The translations under genes were made by a program, and so were the position numbers. Below are positions 25,170-36,777 of a DNA stretch of 46,651 bases, in pieces. Every line of letters starts with the position of its first letter. Position 1 is the stretch's first letter. The notes beneath the pieces were generated by a model. The model saw only the letters and a program-made list of their open reading frames with translations, did no database searches and was not told the origin of the DNA. Source of the DNA: an uncultured Bacteroidales bacterium (GTDB lineage: Bacteria; Bacteroidota; Bacteroidia; Bacteroidales; UBA932); contig CALUST010000026.1 in assembly GCA_944323505.1 (NCBI GenBank), positions 1 through 46,651 on the forward strand, read 5' to 3'.

Positions 25170-25637
25170 ATGAGAAAAATCATAATCAGGATGTTCGCGG
25201 CAGCCGTTGTGCTTGCTGCACTGCTTTCCTGCAAGAAAGACGAAGCCCGGCCTATGGACATTTCCGGAGAATGGCATCTTGTCTCATCCGATAAGGTAGA
25301 TAAGGAAGAGTACGGTATAGATGTCTATGTGGTGTTCAATCCTAACGGGAGGTTCGAACTGTATCAGAAGATAAGTGAGGGGCGTTACCGCTATTTTTCC
25401 GGGACTTATGCCCTGTCGGGCAGCCATCTTACAGGCTCCTATTCGAGCGGCTCTCCATTGGCGAGCGAGTACGAGGCTTCCCTGGAGAACGGGGGTGCAG
25501 AACTTGTGCTGGCAGCCTCGTCCGGAGCGGAGACCTGCCGCTATGTCAGGGAGGCTGTACCTGACGAGGTCTTCACCGGTGCGGTAGAATTCCGCTCGTC
25601 CGGTGCTGTCACATCGCAGGTGACACCGTGGCTCTGA
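25170..25637 (+). CDS. Lipocalin-like small lipoprotein
   Basis: A 155-aa protein with lipobox LAALLSC (Cys about 21). A small beta barrel starts with the lipocalin-type ISGEWHLVSSDKV and continues VYVVFNPNGRFELYQKI and YRYFSGTYALSGSHLTGSYS. Bacteroidetes lipocalin-like lipoproteins of this size are common at the ends of SusCD operons, and their ligands are unknown. Its last residues TPWL resemble the GWL ending of the peptidase before it. It converges on metF with a 12-bp gap. Confidence 0.75.
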   Translation: MRKIIIRMFAAAVVLAALLSCKKDEARPMDISGEWHLVSSDKVDKEEYGIDVYVVFNPNGRFELYQKISEGRYRYFSGTYALSGSHLTGSYSSGSPLASEYEASLENGGAELVLAASSGAETCRYVREAVPDEVFTGAVEFRSSGAVTSQVTPWL

Positions 25638-25649
25638 TGCCTCTCCGGC

Positions 25650-26600
25650 TCAGAAGCATTCCTTGAGAATTTCAACGATGTTTCTTGAGCGGCCCATAGT
25701 GTAGAAGTGTATTGCCGGGACACCGTGTCTGAGGAGGTCCCGGCATTGCTGTATGCACCATTCCGTACCTGTCCTGTATGCCGCTTCCCTGTCATCTCCG
25801 GCTGCTTTCATCGCTTCGGTGAGTTCAAGAGGTATGTCAAGGGAGAATGCCTCCGGCAGACTTTCTATCTGTCTTGCAGTAGAGAGCGGCTTCAGTCCCG
25901 GGATTATCGGAACTGTGATGCCTGCGGCGCGGCATCTGTCTGTGAAGTCATAGAATCTGCTGTTGTCGAAGAACATCTGGGTGATGATGTAGTCCGCTCC
26001 GGCATCGGTCTTCTTTTTCAGGTTCATGATGTCGGTCTCGATGTTAGGGGCTTCGAAGTGCTTCTCTGGATAGCCTCCGACACCGATTGAGAATATCTTC
26101 TGCCCGTTGGTCTCCGCCTCGAACCGGCGTATCGCCTCCACGAGTTCCCCGGCATATCTGTAACCTCCTGGAACAGGGGTGAATCTCTTTTCTCCTGTCA
26201 TGGAGTCCCCTCTGAGTGCCATGACGTTGGAGATGCCCATGAACCTCAGGTCATGCAACTCATTCTCGATGGCTTCTGCCGTTGCGCCTCCGCATATTAT
26301 ATGCGGGACTGTCTCTATGTCGAATTCGGACATGATGGCACCGCATACGGCCACTTCACTTACGCGCTTCCTCACAAGATGCCTGGAGTACGAGCCGTCA
26401 GGTTTTTCCCTGTATTCGTACTCGTCCCTGTGGCAGGTGACATTGATGTATTTGGGGCTGAATTCCATGAACGGCCTGATGGATTCGATCAGTTCGTTCT
26501 TTGTCATCCCTTTCAGAGGCGGGACTATCTCAAGTGACGGGAAGGCCTTTCCTCCCTGTGCAAGTATGTCGCTTATTTTCATGTCTTTCAGTCTTGTCAT
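25650..26600 (-). CDS. metF: Methylenetetrahydrofolate reductase
   Basis: A 316-aa TIM-barrel flavoprotein reducing 5,10-methylene-THF to 5-methyl-THF, the methyl donor for MetH. Motifs: SLEIVPPLKG near the N-terminus (catalytic Glu region), YINVTCHRDEYE, NVMALRGDSM (the RGD segment of the folate/FAD site), GADYIITQMFFDN and VPIIPGLKPLST. Its ATG overlaps the metH stop codon as ATGA, so the two are translationally coupled. Length is normal. Confidence 0.96.
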   Translation of the reverse strand: MTRLKDMKISDILAQGGKAFPSLEIVPPLKGMTKNELIESIRPFMEFSPKYINVTCHRDEYEYREKPDGSYSRHLVRKRVSEVAVCGAIMSEFDIETVPHIICGGATAEAIENELHDLRFMGISNVMALRGDSMTGEKRFTPVPGGYRYAGELVEAIRRFEAETNGQKIFSIGVGGYPEKHFEAPNIETDIMNLKKKTDAGADYIITQMFFDNSRFYDFTDRCRAAGITVPIIPGLKPLSTARQIESLPEAFSLDIPLELTEAMKAAGDDREAAYRTGTEWCIQQCRDLLRHGVPAIHFYTMGRSRNIVEILKECF

Positions 26601-29600
26601 TGTCTGAGCATGTGCCCGAGGAAACGTCCTGCTTCCTCCTTTGTCATCCCTCGTGCGGAGGCGTACCGCTCATATTGTTTTCTGCTTATTTTCCGTATCT
26701 CAGGGTAAGTGGCATACGGGTGCACGAAGAGCATCCCGCATATCGAGGCATCCGGGAGCATCGCGCAGTTCTCTGTCAGAGTGATGCCGAGGCTTTCCGA
26801 GTCAGGGAGCAGCCTCAGGATGTCCCTCTTCATGGTGTGGTCAGGGAAACTGGAATATCCTGCGGCCGGCTTGACTATCCTGAAATCTGTCCGTATTCCC
26901 GCTGCCTCAGCGTTGTCCCGGATTGTCGTGTCGAGCCATGAGGATGCGGCTTCAGCCAGAGTGTTCATCACAGAACGTTCCATCATGTCGTCGTAGTCTC
27001 CGGCCGGGACACAGTGCCCGCAACGGCATCCTCTGTCTTTGTCTCTTTGCACACTGATGGCGAATACACCTGCAGGCGATTCCTCATGGTATGAGACCGG
27101 CGGGACGAAGTCACATAGCGAGAGATGCATCTTCCTCTCTCCGATGATTGTGCAGTCTTCTTCCTGCCTCAGCATCGGAAGCGTGATGGTGTCTTCCCCG
27201 TCTTTCTGCGTGGAGCGTCCGCACATCATGATGCAGTCTGCCCCGGAGCAGGCCTTGAACCATCTCGCCCCGACCATTATCCGGCAGGAGCCCTCAGCCT
27301 TCAGTCTGCCGATGACTTCCTCTCCCTCTTTTCTCAGGCTCTCCATTTCAGGCGAGTCCTTGTCCGTCTTCCCGTATCTTATGCCCCAGATGGCATAGAA
27401 CATCCTCCAGTCAAAGTATGGCATGACAGCGTCTATGTCTATCCTCTGCACAGGGATGTCATCAAATCCGTTGAGACCTTGAATATATGTCTCCGGAGCG
27501 AAAGGGTATCCGGCGGTGCCGTTCTCTGGCGACTTCTCTTCCCCGGACCTGTTCTCAGACAGGTACAGTTCCCTCAGGCGTGCCTGCTTTTCGTGCTCTT
27601 CCTTCTCGAATCCTGCCCTGTCCGCCATATATCTCTTTGCCATCACTGCGCTTGCCGATGCGTCAGCCCCGTAGAATACATGGCTGTAGAGAGGGGCGAG
27701 CCTGACGGCGGTATGCAGTGCGGATGTCGTAGCCCCTCCGATGAACAGGGGGACTGTCATCCCTCTTGCCGCGAGTTCCCGGCAAAGTTCCTCCATCTGG
27801 TGCAGGGACGGGGTTATCAGCCCGCTCGCAGCTATGATGTCCGCCTTGTGCTTCTCCGCCGCCTCTATGATGGTCTCCTTGTCCACCATCACCCCGAGGT
27901 CAGTCACATCGAATCCGTTGCATCCCAATACTATGGCAGTGATGTTCTTGCCTATGTCATGTACGTCGCCCTTGACTGTCGCTATCACAATCCGGGGTCT
28001 GTCTGCCGCTCCCTTGTCTCCATTGCCGGCATCCATATATGGCTGGAGGTATCCGACAGCCTGTCTCATGACCCTGGCTGACTTCACCACCTGCGGCAGG
28101 AACATTTTCCCGTCCCCGAACATCTCTCCGACCTTCTTCATCCCGTCCATCAGCGGCCCTTCAATGATGTCGACGGCATTGCCGTAAATGCTGAGGCATC
28201 CGTCAAGTGCGGAGTCAAGATTGTCTGTCCGTCCCTGTATCAGCATGTCCATGACCTTTTTCTGAGGCGTTGCATCAGTATCCTGAGATATTGGCGCGGA
28301 CTTGGTCGCATCGTCCTTGGGCGTTGTGGCGGCAGCGATTTCCCCGGCCTTGGAAATGAGCCTCTCTGTCGCTCCCGGGTCGGTGTTGAAGATGACATCT
28401 TCCACGCATTTCAGCAGTCCCGGCTCTATCTCGTCGTAAATCTGCAGCATCCCGGGATTGACTATCGCCATGTCGAGACCGGCCTTGATGGCGTGGTACA
28501 GGAAGGCGGAATGCATTGCCTCGCGGACCGGATTGTTGCCCCTGAAGGCAAATGAGAGATTGGATATGCCTCCCGAAGTCAGTGCGCCGGGAAGATTGGC
28601 CTTTATCCATCCTACAGCCTTGATGAAGTCGATGGCGTAGTCTGCGTGTTCATCTATCCCTGTCCCTATGGCCAGGACATTCACGTCGAATATTATGTCT
28701 TCTGGACTGATTCCGGCCTTTTCAGTCAGTATATGGTATGCCCTTGAGCAGATTTCTGTCTTTCTCCTGAAATCCGTGGCCTGTCCCTCCTCATCAAAAG
28801 CCATCACGACCATCGCCGCCCCGAGGGAGTGTATCTCCCTGGCCTTGCGGACAAATTCCTCCTCTCCCTCTTTCAGGCTTATGGAGTTGACTATCGACCT
28901 GCCTTGCGCGTTCTTGAGTCCGGCAAGTATCGTCTCCCAATGCGAGGAGTCAATCATCAGGGCCGCCTTAGCGACACCTGGCTCCCCGGAGATATGCCTG
29001 ACGAACCTCTCCATTTCTCTGGTACTGTCCAGCATCGCATCGTCCATGTTGATATCTATCACGGCAGCCCCGTTGTCTATCTGTCCTGCGGCTATCCGTA
29101 TCGCTTCCTGACAGTCTCCGGCTGCTATCAGCCTTGCGAATTTCCTGGAGCCTGCGACATTAGTCCTTTCCCCGATATTGGTGAAATTGTATTTTTTCAG
29201 GTCGATATGTACTGTCTCCAGCCCGCTTACCGTGCATTCGTGGCTCGAATTTGCCGGGATTGGTCTTGCCGGCAGCCCTCTGACGGCATCGGATATGGCT
29301 CCGATATATTCCGGAGTGGTGCCGCAGCATCCTCCGACGATATTTACCAGCCCCTCTGCCGCCATGCGCCTGACCTCCGCAGCCATCTCTGACGGGGTCT
29401 CCGCATATCCGCCCATCCCGTCCGGAAGACCGGCATTGGGATAACAGATGACAGGGCAGCCGGCAAATCCTGCTGTCTCTTTCAGAAGCGGGAACATCTC
29501 TTCCGCCCCCAATGAGCAGTTCAGTCCGAACGCCGTCAGCGGATAATGCCGGACTGATGTGTAGAATGCACTGATAGTCTGGCCTGTGAGAGTACGCCCG

Positions 29601-30316
29601 CTCCTGTCGCTGACGGATACTGATATGATGACAGGGAAATGCCCGTCATCCGAGAGCCTTGCGGCAATCTCCGGATTGTCCTTGATGCCAGGCTCTTCAA
29701 GAATCCTTTCGAGCGCGTGGAGTGCCGCCTTTGCATTCAGGGCATCGAAGCATGTCTCAATCAGCAGCAGATCGGCTCCTCCGAGGAGGAGCCCTCTTAT
29801 CTGCTCACTGTAAGAGGACTCCATCTCATCGAATGAGACAGCCCTGGCTGCAGGGTCGTTCATGTCAGGTGAGATGGAGAGGGATTTTGATGTAGGTCCG
29901 ATGCTCCCTGCAACGAATATTGTACGGTGTACGTCTGCCGCAGAGTCACTTGGCATTCTTGTCATGGCGGCATCTGCTGCCTCCCTTGCGATTCTCGCCC
30001 CTTCGAATGCCATCCTGTACGCATAGTCTGCACATCCGTATTCCTCCTGGGATATCCTGTTGGCGCTGAAAGTGTTGCTCTCAATTATGTCTGCATTCCC
30101 ACGGAAGATGTATTCTTCATGTATGCTGCGGATGACATCGGGTCTGCTGAGGTTCAGACATTCGTTGTTGCCTTTCATTTCTTTGTGGCATACGTCCGCA
30201 AGACCTGCCCTGAAGTCCGCTTCCTCCAGCCCGAGACGTTGTATCATCGTCCCCATCGCCCCGTCGAGGACAAGGATCCTCCCTTCGGCAAGTATGTCTG
30301 AAATCCTCTTTCTCAT
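26597..30316 (-). CDS. metH: Cobalamin-dependent methionine synthase
   Basis: A 1239-aa complete four-module MetH. The homocysteine domain has the zinc ligand pair C330-C331 in VGGCCGTTPEYI. The methyl-THF (pterin) domain begins YNFTNIGERTNVAGSRKF. The B12 domain has the lower-ligand His786 in KGDVHDIGKNI, and its cap is at about 690-770. A C-terminal SAM/flavodoxin-binding activation domain includes YFDWRMFYAIWGIRYGKTD. It transfers the methyl group from methyl-THF to homocysteine. No cobalamin riboswitch B12-box is seen upstream. A TATATTTG -7 box lies at plus 30342-30349, 26 bp before the ATG. Confidence 0.97.
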   Translation of the reverse strand: MRKRISDILAEGRILVLDGAMGTMIQRLGLEEADFRAGLADVCHKEMKGNNECLNLSRPDVIRSIHEEYIFRGNADIIESNTFSANRISQEEYGCADYAYRMAFEGARIAREAADAAMTRMPSDSAADVHRTIFVAGSIGPTSKSLSISPDMNDPAARAVSFDEMESSYSEQIRGLLLGGADLLLIETCFDALNAKAALHALERILEEPGIKDNPEIAARLSDDGHFPVIISVSVSDRSGRTLTGQTISAFYTSVRHYPLTAFGLNCSLGAEEMFPLLKETAGFAGCPVICYPNAGLPDGMGGYAETPSEMAAEVRRMAAEGLVNIVGGCCGTTPEYIGAISDAVRGLPARPIPANSSHECTVSGLETVHIDLKKYNFTNIGERTNVAGSRKFARLIAAGDCQEAIRIAAGQIDNGAAVIDINMDDAMLDSTREMERFVRHISGEPGVAKAALMIDSSHWETILAGLKNAQGRSIVNSISLKEGEEEFVRKAREIHSLGAAMVVMAFDEEGQATDFRRKTEICSRAYHILTEKAGISPEDIIFDVNVLAIGTGIDEHADYAIDFIKAVGWIKANLPGALTSGGISNLSFAFRGNNPVREAMHSAFLYHAIKAGLDMAIVNPGMLQIYDEIEPGLLKCVEDVIFNTDPGATERLISKAGEIAAATTPKDDATKSAPISQDTDATPQKKVMDMLIQGRTDNLDSALDGCLSIYGNAVDIIEGPLMDGMKKVGEMFGDGKMFLPQVVKSARVMRQAVGYLQPYMDAGNGDKGAADRPRIVIATVKGDVHDIGKNITAIVLGCNGFDVTDLGVMVDKETIIEAAEKHKADIIAASGLITPSLHQMEELCRELAARGMTVPLFIGGATTSALHTAVRLAPLYSHVFYGADASASAVMAKRYMADRAGFEKEEHEKQARLRELYLSENRSGEEKSPENGTAGYPFAPETYIQGLNGFDDIPVQRIDIDAVMPYFDWRMFYAIWGIRYGKTDKDSPEMESLRKEGEEVIGRLKAEGSCRIMVGARWFKACSGADCIMMCGRSTQKDGEDTITLPMLRQEEDCTIIGERKMHLSLCDFVPPVSYHEESPAGVFAISVQRDKDRGCRCGHCVPAGDYDDMMERSVMNTLAEAASSWLDTTIRDNAEAAGIRTDFRIVKPAAGYSSFPDHTMKRDILRLLPDSESLGITLTENCAMLPDASICGMLFVHPYATYPEIRKISRKQYERYASARGMTKEEAGRFLGHMLRQ

Positions 30317-30341
30317 AATCAGTCAGGAAAATTGCAAACAA

Positions 30342-30349
30342 CAAATATA
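30342..30349 (-). promoter_or_regulatory. -7 box of metH promoter
   Basis: TATATTTG on the minus strand, 26 bp upstream of the metH start codon. No good -33 TTG is visible at the expected spacing. Confidence 0.5.
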
Positions 30350-30420
30350 CTAATATTTATTGTTTAATCTCCCGACTGATAGTAAATGTATATCCGCATT
30401 ATTACCACTCCTGGAATATT

Positions 30421-30504
30421 GCAGGCCGTGAAATTTCGGACGGCGTGGCCGCTCGTGACCTCGTGAACGGGAGGGATTTACCGGTCCGAACATTTACGGC
30501 CTGC
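30421..30504. repeat. 84-bp imperfect palindrome between GH97 and metH
   Basis: GCAGGCCGT (30421-30429) pairs with ACGGCCTGC (30496-30504). After single-base bulges the pairing continues AAAT with ATTT, and TTCGGAC (30435-30441) with GTCCGAA (30484-30490), about 20 bp in all around a 42-nt GC-rich interior. No T-run follows on either strand, and the metH promoter lies further downstream. It is therefore neither a standard terminator nor part of the metH mRNA leader. Confidence 0.75.
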
Positions 30505-30538
30505 TATGCAAAGGGGTATTTTCCCGGATATGCTGCGG

Positions 30539-32731
<2,193 letters not shown>

Positions 32732-34507
32732 CTATTTATCGTATTCAATGACTATCATGTCCCAGTATTTCAGGGACGGGAGCGTGATCCTTATCTTGCC
32801 CTCACCAGGGGTGAACGGAAGCACTTTGTGCGCACCTCCGTCAATGTCAGGGGAGGCCATCCATACGGCTGCCACCTCCTTGCCGACATTGATGTCAACG
32901 GTTGGGTTGACAATCTGTACCGGCTCAGGCATGGTGCCGTCGAGATCTCTCCAGCTGGTCGAGTTGGCCTGGGAGAAGTTCAGAAGATGTACTATCTGTC
33001 TGTCGCCTGTCTCCTTGCAGAGCGTGATGACATTACCAGTGGCAGGCTCCCATGACTTGATGTTCATCTGCGAATCTGTTGATGTCACGGTGACATCATT
33101 GAACTCGCCTCCGTCACGGAGAAGGTTCTGGTATGCAGTCATGAAATCATAATAGGATATGATGCTTTTCTTCAGTTCCTCTGTCATGCCAAGGTTGCTG
33201 TTCGGGAAATACTCTTTGCAGAGCATGTGCTCTCCCATCTCGAGGTGCGAGCCTCCGAGGGCGAAGATGACTGCATCGGTGAGCAGGACGCCAGGGGTGT
33301 TGAAGGAGCCTGTGTTGTCTGCCTTGTCGTAGTTCATGTAGGCCGCGAATACGGTCTGCATGTCATCACCGCCGTATTCCTTGTTGTCTTCTATGGCCTT
33401 GCGGAGATCCGTGAACTGGTCTTCGTCTTTCCACATCTCATTGTATGCGAAATCAACCTTGCCTGTCCCGAGTATCTGCTCCGAACCGAAATTTGAGACA
33501 GCATTCATTATCAGTGACTTGTCCTGATGTCTCGTCTTCATGGCGTTGATGAATGACGCGTATCCTGCGGTCAGGTCAACCGTATTGCCGTCATAGTCAT
33601 ACACAGTGCCTCTGCTGCCGAGCTGGTCAATCTGATAGCCGTCAAAGGCGAGATTCTCATATACGGCATCGTTTTTCTCCCCGAGATATTCCTGCCATTC
33701 CCCGTTGCCCGGGTCGGTGAGGTAAATCGAACTCTTGAACATGCTCCCGAGTTCATGGCTGTCCTTGGTCCCGTGGGAGTCATCCTTGAAGATGTACCAT
33801 TCTTCCCTCACTCCGTCCTCGGCAGCATCGTCCAATGCCCCGAAGCACAGGTTGTAGAAGATGGCTTTCATCCCGTAGTTATGGGCAGACGAGATGTAGT
33901 TGCGTATGGTGGACAGATATGTGTCCCTGCTTGCTATGTCGATATAGGTCTCAAGAGGTGCTCCGGAGGTCTTGTCCTGGGCCAGCGGCCAGTGATGTTT
34001 CCAGTGCCAGTCCTGGAACTGGACTCCGTTGATGTGCAGCCTGTTCAGGTCGGCGATGACGGCATCGCAGGCTTCTGCGCTCATTTCATTGAACGTGGCG
34101 AGGAACCCGTAGCGCGGGAACTTCTTCCAGTCACTGGACACGTCCACTGCGATGGTGACGAGGATGTTCTCTCCGCTTGCGCTTTTCTGATAGACCTCGG
34201 CCATATAGCCTTTGAAGTCTTCTGCAGGAGCGGTCCATGTCCAGGTGTCCCCTGAGAGCGGCTGCTCGTCACCGAGCTGTTCTCCGAGGTGCATGTATCT
34301 GATGTAGATTGCCCCGGCAGGCATCTCGCTGGCAGTGAAAGTGACAGTCTCTCCTGGCTTGTAGACAGCCTTGTCGGTGCTGAGACTTATTCCTGCCTCG
34401 GCCGGCGCGTTCTGGTCCACGAATCCCGTGTAGCCCAGTTCTTTCTGGCAGGCTGATGTGCCGAACATCAGCCCTGCCGCCAATATGGTGAATATCATTT
34501 GTCTCAT
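32732..34507 (-). CDS. GH66 dextranase lipoprotein
   Basis: A 591-aa protein with lipobox FGTSAC (Cys about 20), an Ig-like N-terminal domain (about 40-130), and a GH66 TIM barrel (from PRYGFLATFNEMSAEACDAV and INGVQFQDWHWKHHWPLAQD). A C-terminal beta domain completes it. The nucleophile is Asp294 in FDGYQIDQLGSRG and the acid/base Glu357 in FAYNEMWKDE, with spacing close to that of known GH66 dextranases. It should cleave alpha-1,6-glucan (dextran) at the cell surface. Cycloisomaltooligosaccharide-forming activity is less likely, because no CBM35 insertion is apparent. Confidence 0.92.
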   Translation of the reverse strand: MRQMIFTILAAGLMFGTSACQKELGYTGFVDQNAPAEAGISLSTDKAVYKPGETVTFTASEMPAGAIYIRYMHLGEQLGDEQPLSGDTWTWTAPAEDFKGYMAEVYQKSASGENILVTIAVDVSSDWKKFPRYGFLATFNEMSAEACDAVIADLNRLHINGVQFQDWHWKHHWPLAQDKTSGAPLETYIDIASRDTYLSTIRNYISSAHNYGMKAIFYNLCFGALDDAAEDGVREEWYIFKDDSHGTKDSHELGSMFKSSIYLTDPGNGEWQEYLGEKNDAVYENLAFDGYQIDQLGSRGTVYDYDGNTVDLTAGYASFINAMKTRHQDKSLIMNAVSNFGSEQILGTGKVDFAYNEMWKDEDQFTDLRKAIEDNKEYGGDDMQTVFAAYMNYDKADNTGSFNTPGVLLTDAVIFALGGSHLEMGEHMLCKEYFPNSNLGMTEELKKSIISYYDFMTAYQNLLRDGGEFNDVTVTSTDSQMNIKSWEPATGNVITLCKETGDRQIVHLLNFSQANSTSWRDLDGTMPEPVQIVNPTVDINVGKEVAAVWMASPDIDGGAHKVLPFTPGEGKIRITLPSLKYWDMIVIEYDK

Positions 34508-34520
34508 CGTTAATCGTCTT

Positions 34521-36728
34521 TTAGTTCTTTGTCACAGTCATGGTCGATGTCATCTGGTTGATGGCTATGGTGTAGTTGCCTGTCTCCGTCAAGTTCCAGT
34601 TCCTGTCGGTTTGAGCGCTTTCCGGCAGTCCCCTGTCTATGAGGAATACCTCCTTGTTCTCTCCTGCGGTGAACTCGTCCTTGGCATTTGCAGGCATATA
34701 CCATGTGCCGTAGAAAGATTTGTCAAAGTCACAGCTGATCTTGAACTCTCCGGCAGTGATTTCTCCTGTCCATCTGAAAATGTGAGGATTGTGCTCATCA
34801 GGGAACATGACATACTTGTTGGTCGCATCCTGCTCCACTGTATCAAATGACCAGTTGTTCAACCCTCCTATTATCCACAGTTTTTCAAACGTGGTGAAAT
34901 CCTTCTTTGTCAGAGACACAAACAGTTGCTTCGTATCAGCAGTGACCGTGTATTCCCCGGCTTCTGTAATGGTGAATGATATGTCCTTGTCACCCGAAAG
35001 AGACGTCTCGGAATATACGATTGACATGTCGCAATTGTCCTTGGAAGCCTTCCAATATCCAGGGGCATAGGTCTGGTTGCCGTTGGCGGTCACGAATCTG
35101 AACGGGCCTTCCTTGAGTTCCCCTGTCCATGTGTATACCCCGTCAGAGGTCATCTGCATCTCTACCGCATTCTCTGTGGTCCATCCGGCAGATGTCGCAT
35201 CTCCGATGAGGAAGAGTTTCTGCTCCTGAGGTTCCGGACCGGGAGTCTCGCCGCCCTTTTTCTCGATTGTCACAAGAAGTTTCTCCGTGTCAGCCGTGAT
35301 GGTGTATTCTCCGGCTTCCGTGATGTCGAACGAGAAGTCCTTTGCCTTGTCAGGGCTGGTCTCGTAATATACAATAGTCATGTCGTCAGCATCGTCATTG
35401 GCCTTCCAGTATCCAGGATCGAATGTGCCGAGGTTGATGATGAATCTGAAGTTGCCGACCTTGAGGGTACCTGTCCATGTGTACACTCCGTCAGAAGTCT
35501 CTTCCATCTCGGTGGCCTTGTCATTGGCCCATCCTCCAGATGTCGCTTCTCCTATCATGTACAATGTGTGGAATTCGGCCTCACCTGTCTTGGAGTACGA
35601 TACAGTGAGGTCAAGAAGATTCACTTTGACGGTGTATTCGCCGACCTCGCTGACCTTGAACTTGAGGTCTTCTCCACTCTTGCTTCCAGGATCGGACGCG
35701 AAATATTCGATGGTCATATCATCCTGGTCTTCGTTTGCCTTGACATATCCCGGCCAGAAGTCATGTCCTGTCACGAACTTGAATCCCTCCCCGTTTGTCG
35801 TGAGGTTGCCGGTCCATGTGAACTGGCCTTTCGCAGTCTTCTCCATCTCAGTGAGGTTGTCGAGTGACCATCCGCCAGGTGTTGCGTCGCCTATCAGATA
35901 GAGTTCATCGGTGAGGATGTCCTCTATGGATACTGTGAGGTCGAAGAGATTGACAGTGATGCGGTAGAATGACTTTTCACCTATGCTGAACCCTGTCTCT
36001 CCCGTTCCGGCCGGAGCTGACTCACTGTAGACGATGTCGAATACAGTTCCTGCGCTTTCCTCGCCTTCTGCAGGGGTGTGGCTGCCGTTGTTGACGTATG
36101 CCGGCCATTCATTGCCCTGGGAAGTGAGCAGACCGAAGCTGCATTCGTCAATCAGAGCCTCGTATGTGAATATCCCGGCTTGTGTGCGGGTCATCTCAAC
36201 AGCACCCGCAGCATCTCCGTCTTTCATCAGATACAGTGCCATGGCGACAGGCTGGTATGTCGTGGCGGTGAATGCCGCCTCCTCTGACTGTGCGTATTCG
36301 GGATGCTCAGCCACAGATGCCGTCACGCGCACCTTGTAGTCTGCTGCAGTCCCTTGCACAGCACCCAGTTCTTCAGACAGGATGGTGTTCAGTTCCTCGA
36401 CTGTGAAGTCCTTGCTGTAGACATTCTTGCCGAGGTTCTCGATGTGGCATCCTGACCAGTCCCCGTCAGCCTTGTCCATCTCGACTATGTATTCAATGGC
36501 ATTGCCTGTCCCGTAGTTGCTTCCGCTGGTCCATGCCAGGCTCAATGCGCTTTCTGTGCTTTCTCTTTCATTGAGGACAATCTGCTCCTCGGCGGTGACA
36601 GTCAGTTCAAAAGGAGCCCCTGCACCTGCATCGGGCTCTTTCATCTCATCGATGTCAAGCCCGCAGGATGCCATGCTCAGGACGGCCGCCAGGGCGGCTC
36701 CGAATCTGAATGTTCTGTATTTTTTCAT
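34521..36728 (-). CDS. SusE/SusF-like surface glycan-binding lipoprotein
   Basis: A 735-aa protein. The start at 36728 (MKKYRTFRFGAALAAVL, lipobox SMASC) gives a proper lipoprotein signal, while the longer open frame upstream does not. The layout is a SusE-type Ig-like domain (ELTVTAEEQIVLNERES, LSLAWTSGSNYGTGNAIEYI), a middle domain, then four carbohydrate-binding repeats of about 110-120 aa. The repeats open LYLIGDATPGGW, LYMIGEATSGGW, LFLIGDATSAGW and LWIIGGLNNW, and the first three share EM..T..G.(F/Y)TWTG. It would bind alpha-glucan at the surface and present it to GH66 and SusC/D. The usual two proteins (SusE and SusF) are replaced here by one long one. Confidence 0.88.
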   Translation of the reverse strand: MKKYRTFRFGAALAAVLSMASCGLDIDEMKEPDAGAGAPFELTVTAEEQIVLNERESTESALSLAWTSGSNYGTGNAIEYIVEMDKADGDWSGCHIENLGKNVYSKDFTVEELNTILSEELGAVQGTAADYKVRVTASVAEHPEYAQSEEAAFTATTYQPVAMALYLMKDGDAAGAVEMTRTQAGIFTYEALIDECSFGLLTSQGNEWPAYVNNGSHTPAEGEESAGTVFDIVYSESAPAGTGETGFSIGEKSFYRITVNLFDLTVSIEDILTDELYLIGDATPGGWSLDNLTEMEKTAKGQFTWTGNLTTNGEGFKFVTGHDFWPGYVKANEDQDDMTIEYFASDPGSKSGEDLKFKVSEVGEYTVKVNLLDLTVSYSKTGEAEFHTLYMIGEATSGGWANDKATEMEETSDGVYTWTGTLKVGNFRFIINLGTFDPGYWKANDDADDMTIVYYETSPDKAKDFSFDITEAGEYTITADTEKLLVTIEKKGGETPGPEPQEQKLFLIGDATSAGWTTENAVEMQMTSDGVYTWTGELKEGPFRFVTANGNQTYAPGYWKASKDNCDMSIVYSETSLSGDKDISFTITEAGEYTVTADTKQLFVSLTKKDFTTFEKLWIIGGLNNWSFDTVEQDATNKYVMFPDEHNPHIFRWTGEITAGEFKISCDFDKSFYGTWYMPANAKDEFTAGENKEVFLIDRGLPESAQTDRNWNLTETGNYTIAINQMTSTMTVTKN

Positions 36729-36777
36729 ATCGGTTGAAATCAATTGTTTCATTTTATAAATAACATTGCAGGGCGGA

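Noticed and set aside
30317-30538. Possible cobalamin or SAM riboswitch upstream of metH
   Set aside because: No B12-box or SAM-II-like pseudoknot pattern is visible, and the strong palindrome lies upstream of the predicted promoter, so it would not be in the metH mRNA.
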